Shown: positions 25,113-33,792, numbered from the stretch's first letter. The stretch: DNA of 64,000 bases from an uncultured Porphyromonadaceae bacterium (GCA_900546365.1 URCF01000004.1:1-64000); one strand, 5' to 3'. Notes: a model not told the origin generated them from the sequence alone. Translations and numbers: made by a program.

Positions 25113-26450
25113 TGAAATATTTTCCAATAACAGATTCTCAATCTCCTTTTTTAGTTTCGCCATGCTATCCTTGTAGCCGTTCACCATAATTACAATGATA
25201 TGGGTGGGCATATCATCTTCGCTGAGCGCATACCCTGCATAGCATTTCACACCACTCATGGTTCCGCTTTTCATCGCCACCTTCCCTTGAAGCGGCGTAT
25301 CTTTCAGAAGGTTTCTCACTGTCCCCTCCTCACCACACCGGGGAAACAGTGCCACATAGTCAAAATCAAGATGTTCCATCCCTTTCCACGCAAGTATGTC
25401 GGCTATGAAATAGGCCGACAAGCGGTTGCGTCGCGATAGCCCGCTACCATCCTCAAGCGATAGGCCGGTTGTGTCAACTCTCCGTTTCTGCCACAGCTTC
25501 ATCTCGTTTTCAGCTGCTTTCTGGCGGCTCGCCCCCGGTTTTGACAGTTTGAGCATCGCCTCGGCCATCATATTGTCGCTGCGGAACATCAGGCTTTTCA
25601 AGATCTCTATCAGCGGTGCGCTTTGGTGGTCGTATATCAATTTGTTGCTCCATGATTGGACATGACTTCCCTCCAGTTCTATACCATACTCCCGGAGCTT
25701 TCCCTCGATTTCGGCCTTGAGTGTGCCGGACGGATTGGGGTTAGCCAGTTTCTCGCGCACACCCTTTTTGGGTATCCTTCCGCTCACATATATAGATTTG
25801 TTGCCGCGGTTGCGGGAATAGACCGGCTTTCCTTTGGCTTTCCTCACCACCACATCAAGGTCGGGTACATAAGGAACGGAAGCCTTGTCGGGAAGCGACA
25901 GCACAAAGCAGTTGTCACGGAAGTTTACGGCGTGATATCCTGTGCCGTATCCCCACGGCAAGTCCGACTCCATCCATCCGTCGGGTACGGGCTCTTCCAG
26001 GTGTTTGTCGCTATCTATCATCACAGTACCAGTGATTTTATTCACTCCCATCATCCGCAAGGATATGGCCACACTGTCGGCAAACCCTTTCTGTTCCGGA
26101 AAATAGGCCGACTCCAAAGTGGGGTCACCCGATGTCTTGACCACTATATTCCCTCGGAGCACACTGTCGCGCAAACTCCCTGAGGCATACACTTTGGTGC
26201 TGTATCTGAACTCCTTGGATGTGTTCTCAAGCACGGTGGCGGCGGTCACAAGCTTGGTCACGCTTGCCGGTATCAGTGGCATATCACCGTTCACATCCAC
26301 CAGCACATCGCCGGTCAGCAGATTCTCGATATACACCCCGCATGCAGCGTCAGGTGTACGCGAGAAATCAAAAGGTATGGAGTCAATCTGACACAGGCAT
26401 TTCACACTGCCCGCTATCAGTATAAGCAATAATATTATCGGTCTTTGCAT
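25110..26450 (-). CDS. dacB: D-alanyl-D-alanine carboxypeptidase/endopeptidase, PBP4 (S13) family
   Basis: A periplasmic penicillin-binding protein that trims or cleaves peptidoglycan cross-links. The 446 residues start with a signal peptide (MQRPIILLLILIAGSVKCLCQ). The serine-lysine motif SVTK (about residue 63) lies in PLIPASVTKLVTAATVL, the SxN motif in MFRSDNMMAEAML and the KTG-like motif in MKSGTMSGVKCYAGY. The large insertion between SxxK and SxN typical of PBP4 is present. It stands alone on the minus strand, divergent from the TetR gene. Confidence 0.93.
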   Translation of the reverse strand: MQRPIILLLILIAGSVKCLCQIDSIPFDFSRTPDAACGVYIENLLTGDVLVDVNGDMPLIPASVTKLVTAATVLENTSKEFRYSTKVYASGSLRDSVLRGNIVVKTSGDPTLESAYFPEQKGFADSVAISLRMMGVNKITGTVMIDSDKHLEEPVPDGWMESDLPWGYGTGYHAVNFRDNCFVLSLPDKASVPYVPDLDVVVRKAKGKPVYSRNRGNKSIYVSGRIPKKGVREKLANPNPSGTLKAEIEGKLREYGIELEGSHVQSWSNKLIYDHQSAPLIEILKSLMFRSDNMMAEAMLKLSKPGASRQKAAENEMKLWQKRRVDTTGLSLEDGSGLSRRNRLSAYFIADILAWKGMEHLDFDYVALFPRCGEEGTVRNLLKDTPLQGKVAMKSGTMSGVKCYAGYALSEDDMPTHIIVIMVNGYKDSMAKLKKEIENLLLENIS

Positions 26451-26545
26451 CGGTTTCTAATTTATGCGAAATTACTAATTTTTATGCTGCCCCGCACTAT
26501 ATTACAAAAAAAATAGCTAATTTCGCGCTCAAATCCTAACAATAG

Positions 26546-27160
26546 ATGGTAAGTAAAACCAGAGATAAACTCATAGAGGTGGCCCGCCAGTTGTTTGCCA
26601 ACAAGGGGGTGGAGAATACTACTATGAATGATATTGCGGCCGCGAGTGAGAAAGGCCGCCGTACCATCTATACCTATTTTAAAAATAAGCGCGAGATCTA
26701 CAACGCCGTTATAGAAAAACAGAGCGACAAGATAATTGAGAATCTACGCAGCATTGCTTCCAGCCCACTTGACCCCGTGCAGAAGCTCGAGCAGTATCTC
26801 AGTCAGCGCTTTCAGCTCGTGGTTGACTATGTGCCCAAGCACGACATGGTGCTTCGCCATCTTTTTGACCGCGACCTAAGGCGCATGGAGAAGATTCACC
26901 GTCTCGCAGTGCTTAAAGAGGAAGAAATGTTTCGCTCGCTCCTTGAGGAAGGTATAAATCTCGGTGCCTTCGACCGCAGTCAGGCCATGCGCTTGCTAAA
27001 GCTTCACCCCATCCTGTTTCAAGGCGTGGATTTCTGCGCCATGCGCGATGGTGCCTATGGCACTTCCTCTGGCTCTGTGATGGATTCGCGCTCCGATGTG
27101 GTAGGATTTCTGGTGCAAGGGATTCTCAATAAATCGAACTCAGATATAATCAATCAATAA
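26546..27160 (+). CDS. TetR-family transcriptional regulator
   Basis: A 204-residue regulator with an N-terminal TetR helix-turn-helix (about residues 5-55: LIEVARQLFANKGVENTTMNDIAAASEKGRRTIYTYFKNK in separate helices), followed by an all-helical ligand and dimer domain. The gene lies 12 bp before fabG on the same strand, so it probably responds to, or controls, acyl-chain metabolism; that link is inference from position only. Both this gene and divergent dacB have a near-consensus TAATTTCG upstream (26518-26525 here). I could not find a clear dyad operator in the 95-bp gap. Confidence 0.9.
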   Translation: MVSKTRDKLIEVARQLFANKGVENTTMNDIAAASEKGRRTIYTYFKNKREIYNAVIEKQSDKIIENLRSIASSPLDPVQKLEQYLSQRFQLVVDYVPKHDMVLRHLFDRDLRRMEKIHRLAVLKEEEMFRSLLEEGINLGAFDRSQAMRLLKLHPILFQGVDFCAMRDGAYGTSSGSVMDSRSDVVGFLVQGILNKSNSDIINQ

Positions 27161-27172
27161 ATCATTTTTACG

Positions 27173-27919
27173 ATGAAACTACTTGAAGGAAAAACAGCTC
27201 TTATCACCGGTGCTGCCCGTGGCATCGGTAAGGCTCTCGCAATTCGTTTTGCTCAAGAAGGAGCCAATATCGCTTTCACCGACCTGGTGATCGATGAGAA
27301 TGGTAAAGCTACCGAAGAAGAGATTGCCGCCTACGGCGTGAAGGTGAAAGGCTATGCTTCCAACGCTGCCGATTTCGCTCAGACCGAGGAGGTCGTAAAT
27401 CAGGTTAAGGCCGATTTCGGTTCTATTGATATCCTTGTCAACAACGCCGGTATCACCAAGGACGGTCTTATGATGCGCATGTCAGAAGGTCAGTGGGATG
27501 CTGTGATCAATGTCAACCTCAAGAGTGCGTTCAACTTCATCCACGCTTGTCTGCCCATCATGCTCCGTCAGCGTTCCGGCAGCATCATCAACATGGCTTC
27601 TGTTGTTGGCGTGCACGGCAATGCCGGTCAGAGCAACTATGCCGCTTCCAAGGCAGGTCTCATCGCTCTCGCCAAGAGTATCGCACAGGAGGTGGGTTCA
27701 CGTGGCATCCGCGCCAACGCCATCGCTCCCGGATTTATCGAAACAGCCATGACCGCTGCCCTGCCCGACAATGTCCGCGCTGAATGGGTCAACAAGATTC
27801 CTCTGCGTCGCGGCGGTAAGCCCGAGGATATCGCTGATGTGGCCACATTCCTCGCTTCTGACATGTCCAGCTATGTCACCGGCCAGGTGATTCAGGTGGA
27901 CGGCGGCATGAATATGTAA
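27173..27919 (+). CDS. fabG: 3-Oxoacyl-[acyl-carrier-protein] reductase FabG
   Basis: NADPH-dependent short-chain dehydrogenase that reduces beta-ketoacyl-ACP in fatty acid elongation. The 248 residues show the Rossmann TGAARGIGKALA motif (about 11-22), NNAG (about 87-90), the catalytic Ser in NMASVVGVHG, and YAASKAG with the catalytic Tyr-xxx-Lys. The C-terminus DMSSYVTGQVIQVDGGMNM is the classical FabG ending. Followed by a strong terminator. Close in length and motifs to housekeeping FabG, although other SDR enzymes cannot be formally excluded. Confidence 0.94.
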   Translation: MKLLEGKTALITGAARGIGKALAIRFAQEGANIAFTDLVIDENGKATEEEIAAYGVKVKGYASNAADFAQTEEVVNQVKADFGSIDILVNNAGITKDGLMMRMSEGQWDAVINVNLKSAFNFIHACLPIMLRQRSGSIINMASVVGVHGNAGQSNYAASKAGLIALAKSIAQEVGSRGIRANAIAPGFIETAMTAALPDNVRAEWVNKIPLRRGGKPEDIADVATFLASDMSSYVTGQVIQVDGGMNM

Positions 27920-27942
27920 TCCGCAATTGTTTTGAAAATCAC

Positions 27943-27986
27943 ATCTTCCGCATTGGGTGTTCGCCCTTTGCGGAAGATTGTTTTTT
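27943..27986 (+). terminator. Intrinsic terminator after fabG
   Basis: ATCTTCCGCA (27943-27952) pairs perfectly with TGCGGAAGAT (27969-27978), with an inner GGG/CCC pair, and is followed by TGTTTTTT. It overlaps the -33 element of the next promoter by its T tract. Confidence 0.9.
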
Positions 27987-28014
27987 GATAATTGGGAAAA
28001 AACATTTACCTTTG
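27984..28014 (+). promoter_or_regulatory. Promoter for the DUF4290-rimM operon
   Basis: TTTG (27984-27987), 19 bp, TACCTTTG (28007-28014): exact consensus. Transcription would begin only about 12 nt before the ATG at 28033, confirming that start over the longer TTG-initiated frame from 27985. Confidence 0.85.
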
Positions 28015-28032
28015 AAAAAAATTAAAACATCT

Positions 28033-28620
28033 ATGTTAAGCTATAATACCCAGCTCAAACAATTGGCTCTCCCCGAATATGGCCGTAATATACAGCGCAT
28101 GGTGGACCACTGTCTCTCTATCGAGGACAGAGACGAGCGAACCCGTTGCGCCTACTCCATCATTGCTTCCATGGCCAATCTGTTTCCCGAGCTCAAGAAC
28201 GGTGGTAACTATGACCACAAGCTGTGGGACCATCTCGCCATCATGAGCGATTTCAAGCTCGACATTGACTACCCATGCGATATTATCCGCCCTGACAATC
28301 TCACCTCGCGTCCCGACACTGTGCCCTACGGTGCCAACGGTGTACGCTATAGACACTATGGCAAAACCATCGTCGAGATGATTGAAAAGGCTTCCGAAAT
28401 GCCTGAAGGCGAGGAGCGCGACACTTTGGTGCGATATGTTGCCAACCATATGAAGAAGCTCATGCTTGGCGTCAACAAGGACGGTGTGGATGATGAAAAG
28501 GTGTTCCACGACCTTGCCGAGCTATCTCACGGTGCCATCCGACTGTCCTCCGAGCAGATGAGGCTTCATGAATTTAAGGAGGCTCCCGTTCCTGCCGGAA
28601 AAAAGAAACGTAAAAAATGA
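28033..28620 (+). CDS. DUF4290 family protein
   Basis: A 195-residue soluble protein of the Bacteroidetes-specific DUF4290 family, of unknown biochemical function. It begins MLSYNTQLKQLALPEYGRNI, typical of the family, and continues as a mostly helical protein with RTRCAYSIIASMANLFPEL and a basic KKKRKK tail. The start is fixed by the promoter just upstream. The stop overlaps rimM as ATGA, so it is coupled to ribosome maturation. In Bacteroides, as I recall, murA sits between these two genes; here murA is at 43933-45246. Confidence 0.9.
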   Translation: MLSYNTQLKQLALPEYGRNIQRMVDHCLSIEDRDERTRCAYSIIASMANLFPELKNGGNYDHKLWDHLAIMSDFKLDIDYPCDIIRPDNLTSRPDTVPYGANGVRYRHYGKTIVEMIEKASEMPEGEERDTLVRYVANHMKKLMLGVNKDGVDDEKVFHDLAELSHGAIRLSSEQMRLHEFKEAPVPAGKKKRKK

Positions 28621-29141
28621 TTCACCGCAGCGAAATAATTGAAATAGGACGGCTTCTCAAGCCCCACGGCGTGAAGGGTGAGATCTCCGCCGAGTTATTT
28701 GGCGACATTGACCTGATGGAGCTTAAATGCGTGGTTGTCAGTGTTGATGGCATTTTCGTGCCTTTCTTCATCAACTCTTGCCGCCCCAAGTCGGCCGACA
28801 CCTGTCTGTTGAAGTTTGACCATATCGACTCCGACTCCGAGGTGGCCGCTCTTTCGCTTAGGGAACTATATGCGCTCAAATCCGATGTGGATGAGTCTGA
28901 CTCTGCCGAGAAAGGTATGTATGCCTCGGATTTAATCGGTTTTTCAGCTGTGGATCCTTCCGGCGAGCTTATCGGAACGGTGGTAGATTTGAACGATGAT
29001 ACTGAAAATACGTTATTTATCATAGAGTCAGTCAACGGCTCTCCTCTGCTCGTTCCCGCTGCGGCTGAGTTTATTGTCAATGTTGATGCTGAAAACAGGA
29101 TTGTTGAACTTGACCTGCCCGAAGGTCTGTTTGATTTGTAA
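28617..29141 (+). CDS. rimM: Ribosome maturation factor RimM
   Basis: Assembles the head of the 30S subunit by binding S19/S13. The 174 residues contain an N-terminal RimM barrel (EIGRLLKPHGVKGEISAEL) and a C-terminal PRC-barrel (about residues 100-174: DLIGFSAVDPSGELIGTVVD and PLLVPAAAEFIVNVD). Starts in an ATGA overlap with DUF4290 and is followed after 5 bp by a small acidic protein gene. Confidence 0.95.
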   Translation: MIHRSEIIEIGRLLKPHGVKGEISAELFGDIDLMELKCVVVSVDGIFVPFFINSCRPKSADTCLLKFDHIDSDSEVAALSLRELYALKSDVDESDSAEKGMYASDLIGFSAVDPSGELIGTVVDLNDDTENTLFIIESVNGSPLLVPAAAEFIVNVDAENRIVELDLPEGLFDL

Positions 29142-29146
29142 ATATT

Positions 29147-29443
29147 ATGTTTGATGAAAATGATGCCATAGAGTTCATCCGCACCCGTATAGGTGAAGAT
29201 ATGTCAGCCAAGTATTGCGACGATGATATTCTCAATATCATCGATGCTATTTGGGATTGCTACGAAGAAAACGGATTGCTCGAGATTGATGCTGATGAGG
29301 AGGACGATGCCATGCCCGAGGACGAGATCAACACCTACGTGATGCGCATGATGCGCAAAGACAAAGGGTGCAAGGTGGATTCCGCTGACATTGACGCTAT
29401 CGTGCGGGCCGAACTGGAGTATGAGCTTTCGCTGGAGGAATGA
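29147..29443 (+). CDS. Small acidic conserved-type hypothetical protein
   Basis: A 98-residue strongly acidic protein (DADEEDDAMPEDE in the centre) with predicted helices on both sides. There is no signal peptide, membrane span or recognised motif. It is 5 bp after rimM and 1 bp before the OmpA-like gene, so it is certainly within the operon. Its frame is clean and codon use looks like its neighbours. Function unknown. Confidence 0.75.
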   Translation: MFDENDAIEFIRTRIGEDMSAKYCDDDILNIIDAIWDCYEENGLLEIDADEEDDAMPEDEINTYVMRMMRKDKGCKVDSADIDAIVRAELEYELSLEE

Positions 29444-29444
29444 T

Positions 29445-30104
29445 ATGAAGCCCCTTTGCCTTAATATTATTCTGGCTCTGTTGGTAGGGTTGGTTTCTGT
29501 GCCGATGGTGGCGCAGGAATATACCGACCCATACGCCGGCTACCTCGAGGAGGTGTTCATGGACATGGACTATGAGCCCAATGTGGCCACCCCCGCGGTG
29601 CCCAAGGCAGAGAAGGCTGCTGTCCGTGCATATGTAAGGAAGATGGCAAGCTCTCTTGTCAAGGACTATGTCATTGACCTTATGCGCAACGACGAGGTGT
29701 TTGTGGTCTCTATCCCCACCGATGATATTTTCTTGCCCAACGACACACTCCTGTCGCCTTACGCCGCCAAGCGGCTTGATCCGCTGCTCAAATTCATGGG
29801 GCGACAGAACCCGATGATGTTCAAGGTGGTGTATGGAGTCCATACCGATGACACCGGCTCCACGCAGTATCAGGAGGATTTGTCCCATGCCCGTAGCAAT
29901 TCGGTTTACGACTGGCTGCTTGACAACATTGACAGCGGTGTGCTCAGCGAGGACCTGATTATCATTCCGTTCGCTTTCGGTTCCGATGATCCTCTGCAGC
30001 CAAATGACACCATGAAACATCGCGCAGAAAACCGCCGCCTGGATATGATTTTCATCCCCGGTCCGCTTATGATTGAGCAAGCTCATAACGGCACCCTCAA
30101 ATAA
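29445..30104 (+). CDS. Secreted OmpA-like domain protein
   Basis: About 219 residues. The ATG at 29445 begins a signal peptide (MKPLCLNIILALLVGLVSVPMVAQ). The C-terminal half (about residues 95-210) resembles an OmpA/MotB peptidoglycan-binding fold: LLSPYAAKRLDPLLKFM, a VVYGVHTDDTG strand-turn and a closing RAENRRLDMIFIP, equivalent to the NRRVE ending. The classical TD(N)xG-x10-LSxxRAxxV pattern is only partly kept. No beta-barrel is attached. Probably periplasmic and wall-associated. Confidence 0.7.
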   Translation: MKPLCLNIILALLVGLVSVPMVAQEYTDPYAGYLEEVFMDMDYEPNVATPAVPKAEKAAVRAYVRKMASSLVKDYVIDLMRNDEVFVVSIPTDDIFLPNDTLLSPYAAKRLDPLLKFMGRQNPMMFKVVYGVHTDDTGSTQYQEDLSHARSNSVYDWLLDNIDSGVLSEDLIIIPFAFGSDDPLQPNDTMKHRAENRRLDMIFIPGPLMIEQAHNGTLK

Positions 30105-30202
30105 TCAGTACATCAATCCCGTTCTCATCCCCAAAAGGTCAGCTATCTCTTTACCTTGGGATTTGATGAATCGGGCGTTTCGCGCAAATATTGAGCGGCG
30201 TG

Positions 30203-30234
30203 TTCTGTTATGTCAACCAAAATTATTACATTTG
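30203..30234 (+). promoter_or_regulatory. Promoter for the proS operon
   Basis: TACATTTG (30227-30234) matches the -7 element, with TTCTG (30203-30207) as an imperfect -33 element 19 bp upstream. A leader of about 65 nt precedes proS. Confidence 0.6.
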
Positions 30235-30306
30235 CACTCTCAAACAATCAAGTATAATAGTGAGCCACCGGCTTCAATGCCGCGCTCGTTAGAATAGTGA
30301 ATATCA

Positions 30307-31788
30307 ATGGCAAAAGAACTTAAAGACCTGACTAAGCGAGCAGATAACTACTCGCAGTGGTACAATGATTTGGTGGTTAAAGCTGACCTCGCCGAGCAAT
30401 CGGCAGTCCGTGGTTGTATGGTGATCAAGCCCTACGGTTACGCAATTTGGGAAAAAATGCAGCAGCAGCTTGACAAGATGTTCAAGCAAACCGGTGTGCA
30501 GAACGCCTACTTCCCCCTTCTCATTCCTAAATCGTTCCTTTGCCGTGAGGCCGAGCACGTTGAAGGGTTCGCCAAAGAGTGTGCCGTGGTAACACACTAC
30601 CGTCTCAAGAACGACCCTAATGGAAATGGTGTGGTGGTGGATCCCGAGGCTCGTCTTGAGGAGGAGCTGATTGTGCGCCCCACTTCCGAAACCATCATCT
30701 GGGGCACTTACCGCAACTGGATACACAGCTATCGCGACCTCCCTATCCTTTGCAACCAGTGGGCCAACGTGATGCGCTGGGAGATGCGCACACGCATGTT
30801 CCTTCGCACTGCTGAGTTCCTGTGGCAGGAAGGTCATTGCGCACACGCCACTGCCGAAGAATCGGAAGCCCGCACAGTGCAGATGATCAATCTTTATGCC
30901 GACTTCGCTGAAAAGTATATGGCTATGCCTGTGATCAAAGGTGTCAAGTCGGCCAACGAGCGTTTTGCCGGTGCTGTCAATACCTACACCATCGAGGGTA
31001 TGATGCAGGATGGCAAAGCCCTGCAGTGCGGCACCTCCCACAATCTTGGCCAAAATTTCGCCAAAGCTTTCGATGTGACTTTTGTCAACAAGGAAAACCA
31101 GCCTGAATATGTGTGGGCTAACTCCTGGGGAGTTTCCACCCGCCTGATGGGTGCCTTGATTATGACACATTCCGATGACAACGGTCTTGTGCTCCCTCCC
31201 CATTTGGCTCCTATCCAGGTGGTGATTGTGCCTATATACAAAAACAACGAACAGCTTGAGGCCATCTCCAAAGCAGTGGAGCCTATCGTGCTCAAACTCC
31301 GCGAAATGGGCGTGAGTGTGAAGTACGATGACGCTGACAACCGTCGCCCCGGCTTCAAATTCGCCGACTACGAGCTCAAAGGTGTGCCCGTGCGTCTGGC
31401 TCTCGGTGGCCGCGACCTTGAGAACGGCACTATTGAGGTGATGCGACGCGACACCCTCGAGAAATTCGAGAAGCCGCTTGAAGGGATTGCCGAATATTGC
31501 CGCGACCTGCTCGAGGAGATTCAGCAGAACATCTACGACAAAGCTCTCAAGCACCGCGAGGAGATGACTTTCAAAGTGGACACATACGAGGAATTCAAGG
31601 AGCAGATTGAAAAAGGCGGATTCATACTCGCCCATTGGGACGGCACTACCGAAACTGAGGAGAAAATTAAAGCCGAAACCAAGGCTACCATCCGTTGCAT
31701 CCCCTTGGATGGTGACACCACTCCAGGTGTGTGCATGGTCACCGGCAAGCCCTCGAAGCAACGTGTGATTTTTGCCCGCAACTATTAA
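30307..31788 (+). CDS. proS: Prolyl-tRNA synthetase (ProS type 3, archaeal/eukaryotic-like)
   Basis: Class II aminoacyl-tRNA synthetase that charges tRNA-Pro. The 493 residues have the short type without the editing insertion: motif 1 GCMVIKPYGYAIWEKMQ, motif 2 around MRWEMRTRMFLRTAEFLWQEGH and motif 3 GVSTRLMGALIMTHSDDNG. The anticodon-binding domain follows (LAPIQVVIVPIYK), and a C-terminal zinc-binding-like domain ends in RVIFARNY. This type is usual in Bacteroidetes. A large open frame exists antisense to it, but it is a codon-bias shadow. Confidence 0.97.
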   Translation: MAKELKDLTKRADNYSQWYNDLVVKADLAEQSAVRGCMVIKPYGYAIWEKMQQQLDKMFKQTGVQNAYFPLLIPKSFLCREAEHVEGFAKECAVVTHYRLKNDPNGNGVVVDPEARLEEELIVRPTSETIIWGTYRNWIHSYRDLPILCNQWANVMRWEMRTRMFLRTAEFLWQEGHCAHATAEESEARTVQMINLYADFAEKYMAMPVIKGVKSANERFAGAVNTYTIEGMMQDGKALQCGTSHNLGQNFAKAFDVTFVNKENQPEYVWANSWGVSTRLMGALIMTHSDDNGLVLPPHLAPIQVVIVPIYKNNEQLEAISKAVEPIVLKLREMGVSVKYDDADNRRPGFKFADYELKGVPVRLALGGRDLENGTIEVMRRDTLEKFEKPLEGIAEYCRDLLEEIQQNIYDKALKHREEMTFKVDTYEEFKEQIEKGGFILAHWDGTTETEEKIKAETKATIRCIPLDGDTTPGVCMVTGKPSKQRVIFARNY

Positions 31789-31817
31789 CCGGACTGTTTG
31801 ACAAAAGTTAAACGATA

Positions 31818-32771
31818 ATGTCAACCCTTCCAGTTATTGCTGTCGTTGTCCCCTGCTTCAATGAGCAGGCGGCTCTTCCCATCACTGCCAAGCGCCTCCT
31901 CGAGGTGCTTGACTGTATGGCCTCGAGCGGTTTAATATCAGAGGAGAGCTATATACTATGCTGCAACGACGGCAGCCGCGACTTGACTTGGAAGGTGATA
32001 CAAACGCTTCACACTGAGAATCCCAAGATAAAGGGCATCAGCCTCGCTCACAACCGTGGCCATCAGTATGCGCTGCTTGCCGGACTGATGACCGTGCGAG
32101 GCAGATGCGATGCTGCAATATCCATAGATGCTGATTTGCAGGACGATGTGAATGCAATGACCGAAATGGTGGAGAAATTCCGTCAGGGATATGAGATTGT
32201 GTATGGTGTAAGGGCGAGCCGTGCCACCGACAGCTGGTTCAAACGTACCACTGCACGCGCTTTCTATTCCGTGCAGCAGAAAATGGGGCTTGACACCATA
32301 TATGACCATGCCGACTATAGGCTGATGAGCAACAGGGCTTTGGATATTCTAAGTCAGTATGGCGAAAGCAACTTGTTTCTGCGAGGCATCATTCCGCAGA
32401 TAGGGTTAAGCACAGCCATTGTCACCTATGACAGGCATGAGCGCGTAGCCGGTGAGAGCAAATACCCTCTTAAAAAGATGATCAGCTTTTCTATCGATGG
32501 CATCACCTCGTTCTCGTCGAGACCCATTAGGATGATACTGTTGCTCGGTGTGCTTCTGCTTGTGCTCGATGTGATTATGTGCATATATGTGGCTGTGGCC
32601 TATTTCGGCCATGCGGCCATCCCCGGCTGGACTTCGCTGATGCTGTCGGTCTGGTTCCTTGGAAGCGTAACACTCATAGGCCTCGGTGTGGTTGGCGAGT
32701 ATATCGGAAAAATATTTGTGGAGGTGAAGCATCGTCCACGTTATAATATAAGCGAATATCTTTTGGATTGA
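31818..32771 (+). CDS. GtrB-like polyisoprenyl-phosphate glycosyltransferase (GT2)
   Basis: A 317-residue glycosyltransferase that in relatives loads a sugar from a nucleotide donor onto undecaprenyl phosphate. The GT-A domain shows VVVPCFNEQAALP, CCNDGSRDLTW and ISIDADLQDD (DxD metal motif). RATDSWFKRTTARAFY and SSRPIRMILLLG mark the family. Two C-terminal membrane spans (about residues 232-260 and 268-292) are typical. Positioned 29 bp after proS and directly before two HU-fold genes. The sugar is not predictable. Confidence 0.92.
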   Translation: MSTLPVIAVVVPCFNEQAALPITAKRLLEVLDCMASSGLISEESYILCCNDGSRDLTWKVIQTLHTENPKIKGISLAHNRGHQYALLAGLMTVRGRCDAAISIDADLQDDVNAMTEMVEKFRQGYEIVYGVRASRATDSWFKRTTARAFYSVQQKMGLDTIYDHADYRLMSNRALDILSQYGESNLFLRGIIPQIGLSTAIVTYDRHERVAGESKYPLKKMISFSIDGITSFSSRPIRMILLLGVLLLVLDVIMCIYVAVAYFGHAAIPGWTSLMLSVWFLGSVTLIGLGVVGEYIGKIFVEVKHRPRYNISEYLLD

Positions 32772-32773
32772 AT

Positions 32774-33046
32774 ATGGCACAAAAAAGTATATGCAACAAG
32801 GTGGCAGCCGAATTGGGCGTTGACGCCGAAGAATGTAAGAAACTGGAGGCGGCGATGGTCAATGTGCTGTTGAACTGCAGCTGCAATCTTGATGCCGTGG
32901 CAATCCCGGGATTCGGCACTTTCACACCGGAAAAGAGTGACGAGCGAATTGTCAGTGATTCAGAAGGTAAACGGTTCCTTCTGCCTCCCTCAGTGGAGAT
33001 TAGATGGCGTGCAAGTGTAATGCTCCGTAAAAATGTTGTGTCATGA
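32774..33046 (+). CDS. Small HU/IHF-like DNA-binding protein
   Basis: A 90-residue protein of HU-like size and pattern: helices at the N-terminus (ICNKVAAELGVDAEECKKLE), then VAIPGFGTFTPEKSDERIV, which matches the HU beta-arm approach (xxxGFGxF). The ending VEIRWRASVMLRK corresponds to the FxxSxxLK terminal helix. The central arm is shorter than in canonical HU. Starts 2 bp after the glycosyltransferase stop and ends in an ATGA overlap with a second HU-fold gene, so the two are probably expressed as partners. Confidence 0.75.
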   Translation: MAQKSICNKVAAELGVDAEECKKLEAAMVNVLLNCSCNLDAVAIPGFGTFTPEKSDERIVSDSEGKRFLLPPSVEIRWRASVMLRKNVVS

Positions 33047-33792
33047 ACAGTAAGATTCCCGTTAAGCAGTTTGCTGAGAAAATAGCCGCTGAGAGCGGAG
33101 TGTCGCAAGAAGTGGCACAGCAGTTTGTCAAATTGTACTTTGATGAAGTCGTAGCACGGTTGAAGGTGGGTGAAACCATTGATATCTCAGGCCTTGGTAA
33201 GTTCAGCCTCACTCACAATATGCAGGAACCGGTGGTGTTCACCCCAGATGCAGATGCCGCAGCAGTGGTCAACGCTCCGTTTGAGATGTTTGAGCCTACT
33301 GAACTGCCCTCCGGAGTAAGTGAACAAGATCTTGCAGCAGAGCCGGTGGAAGCTGAAACCGGATTGCTTGCAGAAGCCGAACCCAATATCGCTGATACGA
33401 CCAATTGGACCAATGAGTCAAATGAGTCAAATGAGCCAAATGAACTGCCTGAACCGGAAGAGGAACCAAAACAAGAGCATGAGCCTGAAGTCGAGGTAGT
33501 GCAAGAAATAGTGGCAGAACCCGAAGCTGAACCTGAACCGGAGCCTGAAACTGAACCGGAGCCTGAAACTGAACCGGAGCTGGTCCCGGAGCCTGAGCCT
33601 GAAGTGGCTGCTGAAGAAGACAAGTATATTCCCGAAGATGAAGAGGAGTATGTGCAGATTGTGCCACGGAATAAGGGACTGTCGTTTGGCATGGGATTCC
33701 TCGTGGGACTGCTGTCCGGATTGATAATCGGTGCAGTGGCGCTGTTTGTCTATGCCATGTACTATGTCAACACATCCGTTGTAGCCCAATAG
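33043..33792 (+). CDS. HU-fold protein with acidic Pro/Glu linker and C-terminal membrane anchor
   Basis: A 249-residue three-part protein. Residues 1-62 are HU-like (VKQFAEKIAAESGVSQEVAQ, then GETIDISGLGKFSL). Residues about 80-205 are an acidic, disordered linker rich in E-P pairs. Residues about 213-242 are one hydrophobic span (FGMGFLVGLLSGLIIGAVAL) followed by a short tail. With no signal peptide, the HU part should stay in the cytoplasm, anchored by its tail. The gene overlaps the preceding small HU gene by ATGA. This would tether a nucleoid-type fold to the inner membrane; that role is inference. Confidence 0.85.
   Translation: MNSKIPVKQFAEKIAAESGVSQEVAQQFVKLYFDEVVARLKVGETIDISGLGKFSLTHNMQEPVVFTPDADAAAVVNAPFEMFEPTELPSGVSEQDLAAEPVEAETGLLAEAEPNIADTTNWTNESNESNEPNELPEPEEEPKQEHEPEVEVVQEIVAEPEAEPEPEPETEPEPETEPELVPEPEPEVAAEEDKYIPEDEEEYVQIVPRNKGLSFGMGFLVGLLSGLIIGAVALFVYAMYYVNTSVVAQ
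33535..33602 (+). repeat. 18-bp tandem repeat in the Pro/Glu linker
   Basis: The unit GAACCGGAGCCTGAAACT occurs twice in full (33535-33552, 33553-33570) with partial copies after it, encoding EPEPET units. Copy number could vary by slippage without breaking the frame. Confidence 0.8.

Noticed and set aside
30304..31824. A 506-residue open frame antisense to proS
   Set aside because: It mirrors the proS frame exactly, has no recognisable protein pattern, and proS is certain; long antisense frames of this type come from codon bias.
33213..33692. Serine/glycine-rich open frame antisense to the acidic linker
   Set aside because: It is the complement of the E/P repeats and has no start context; a repeat shadow.
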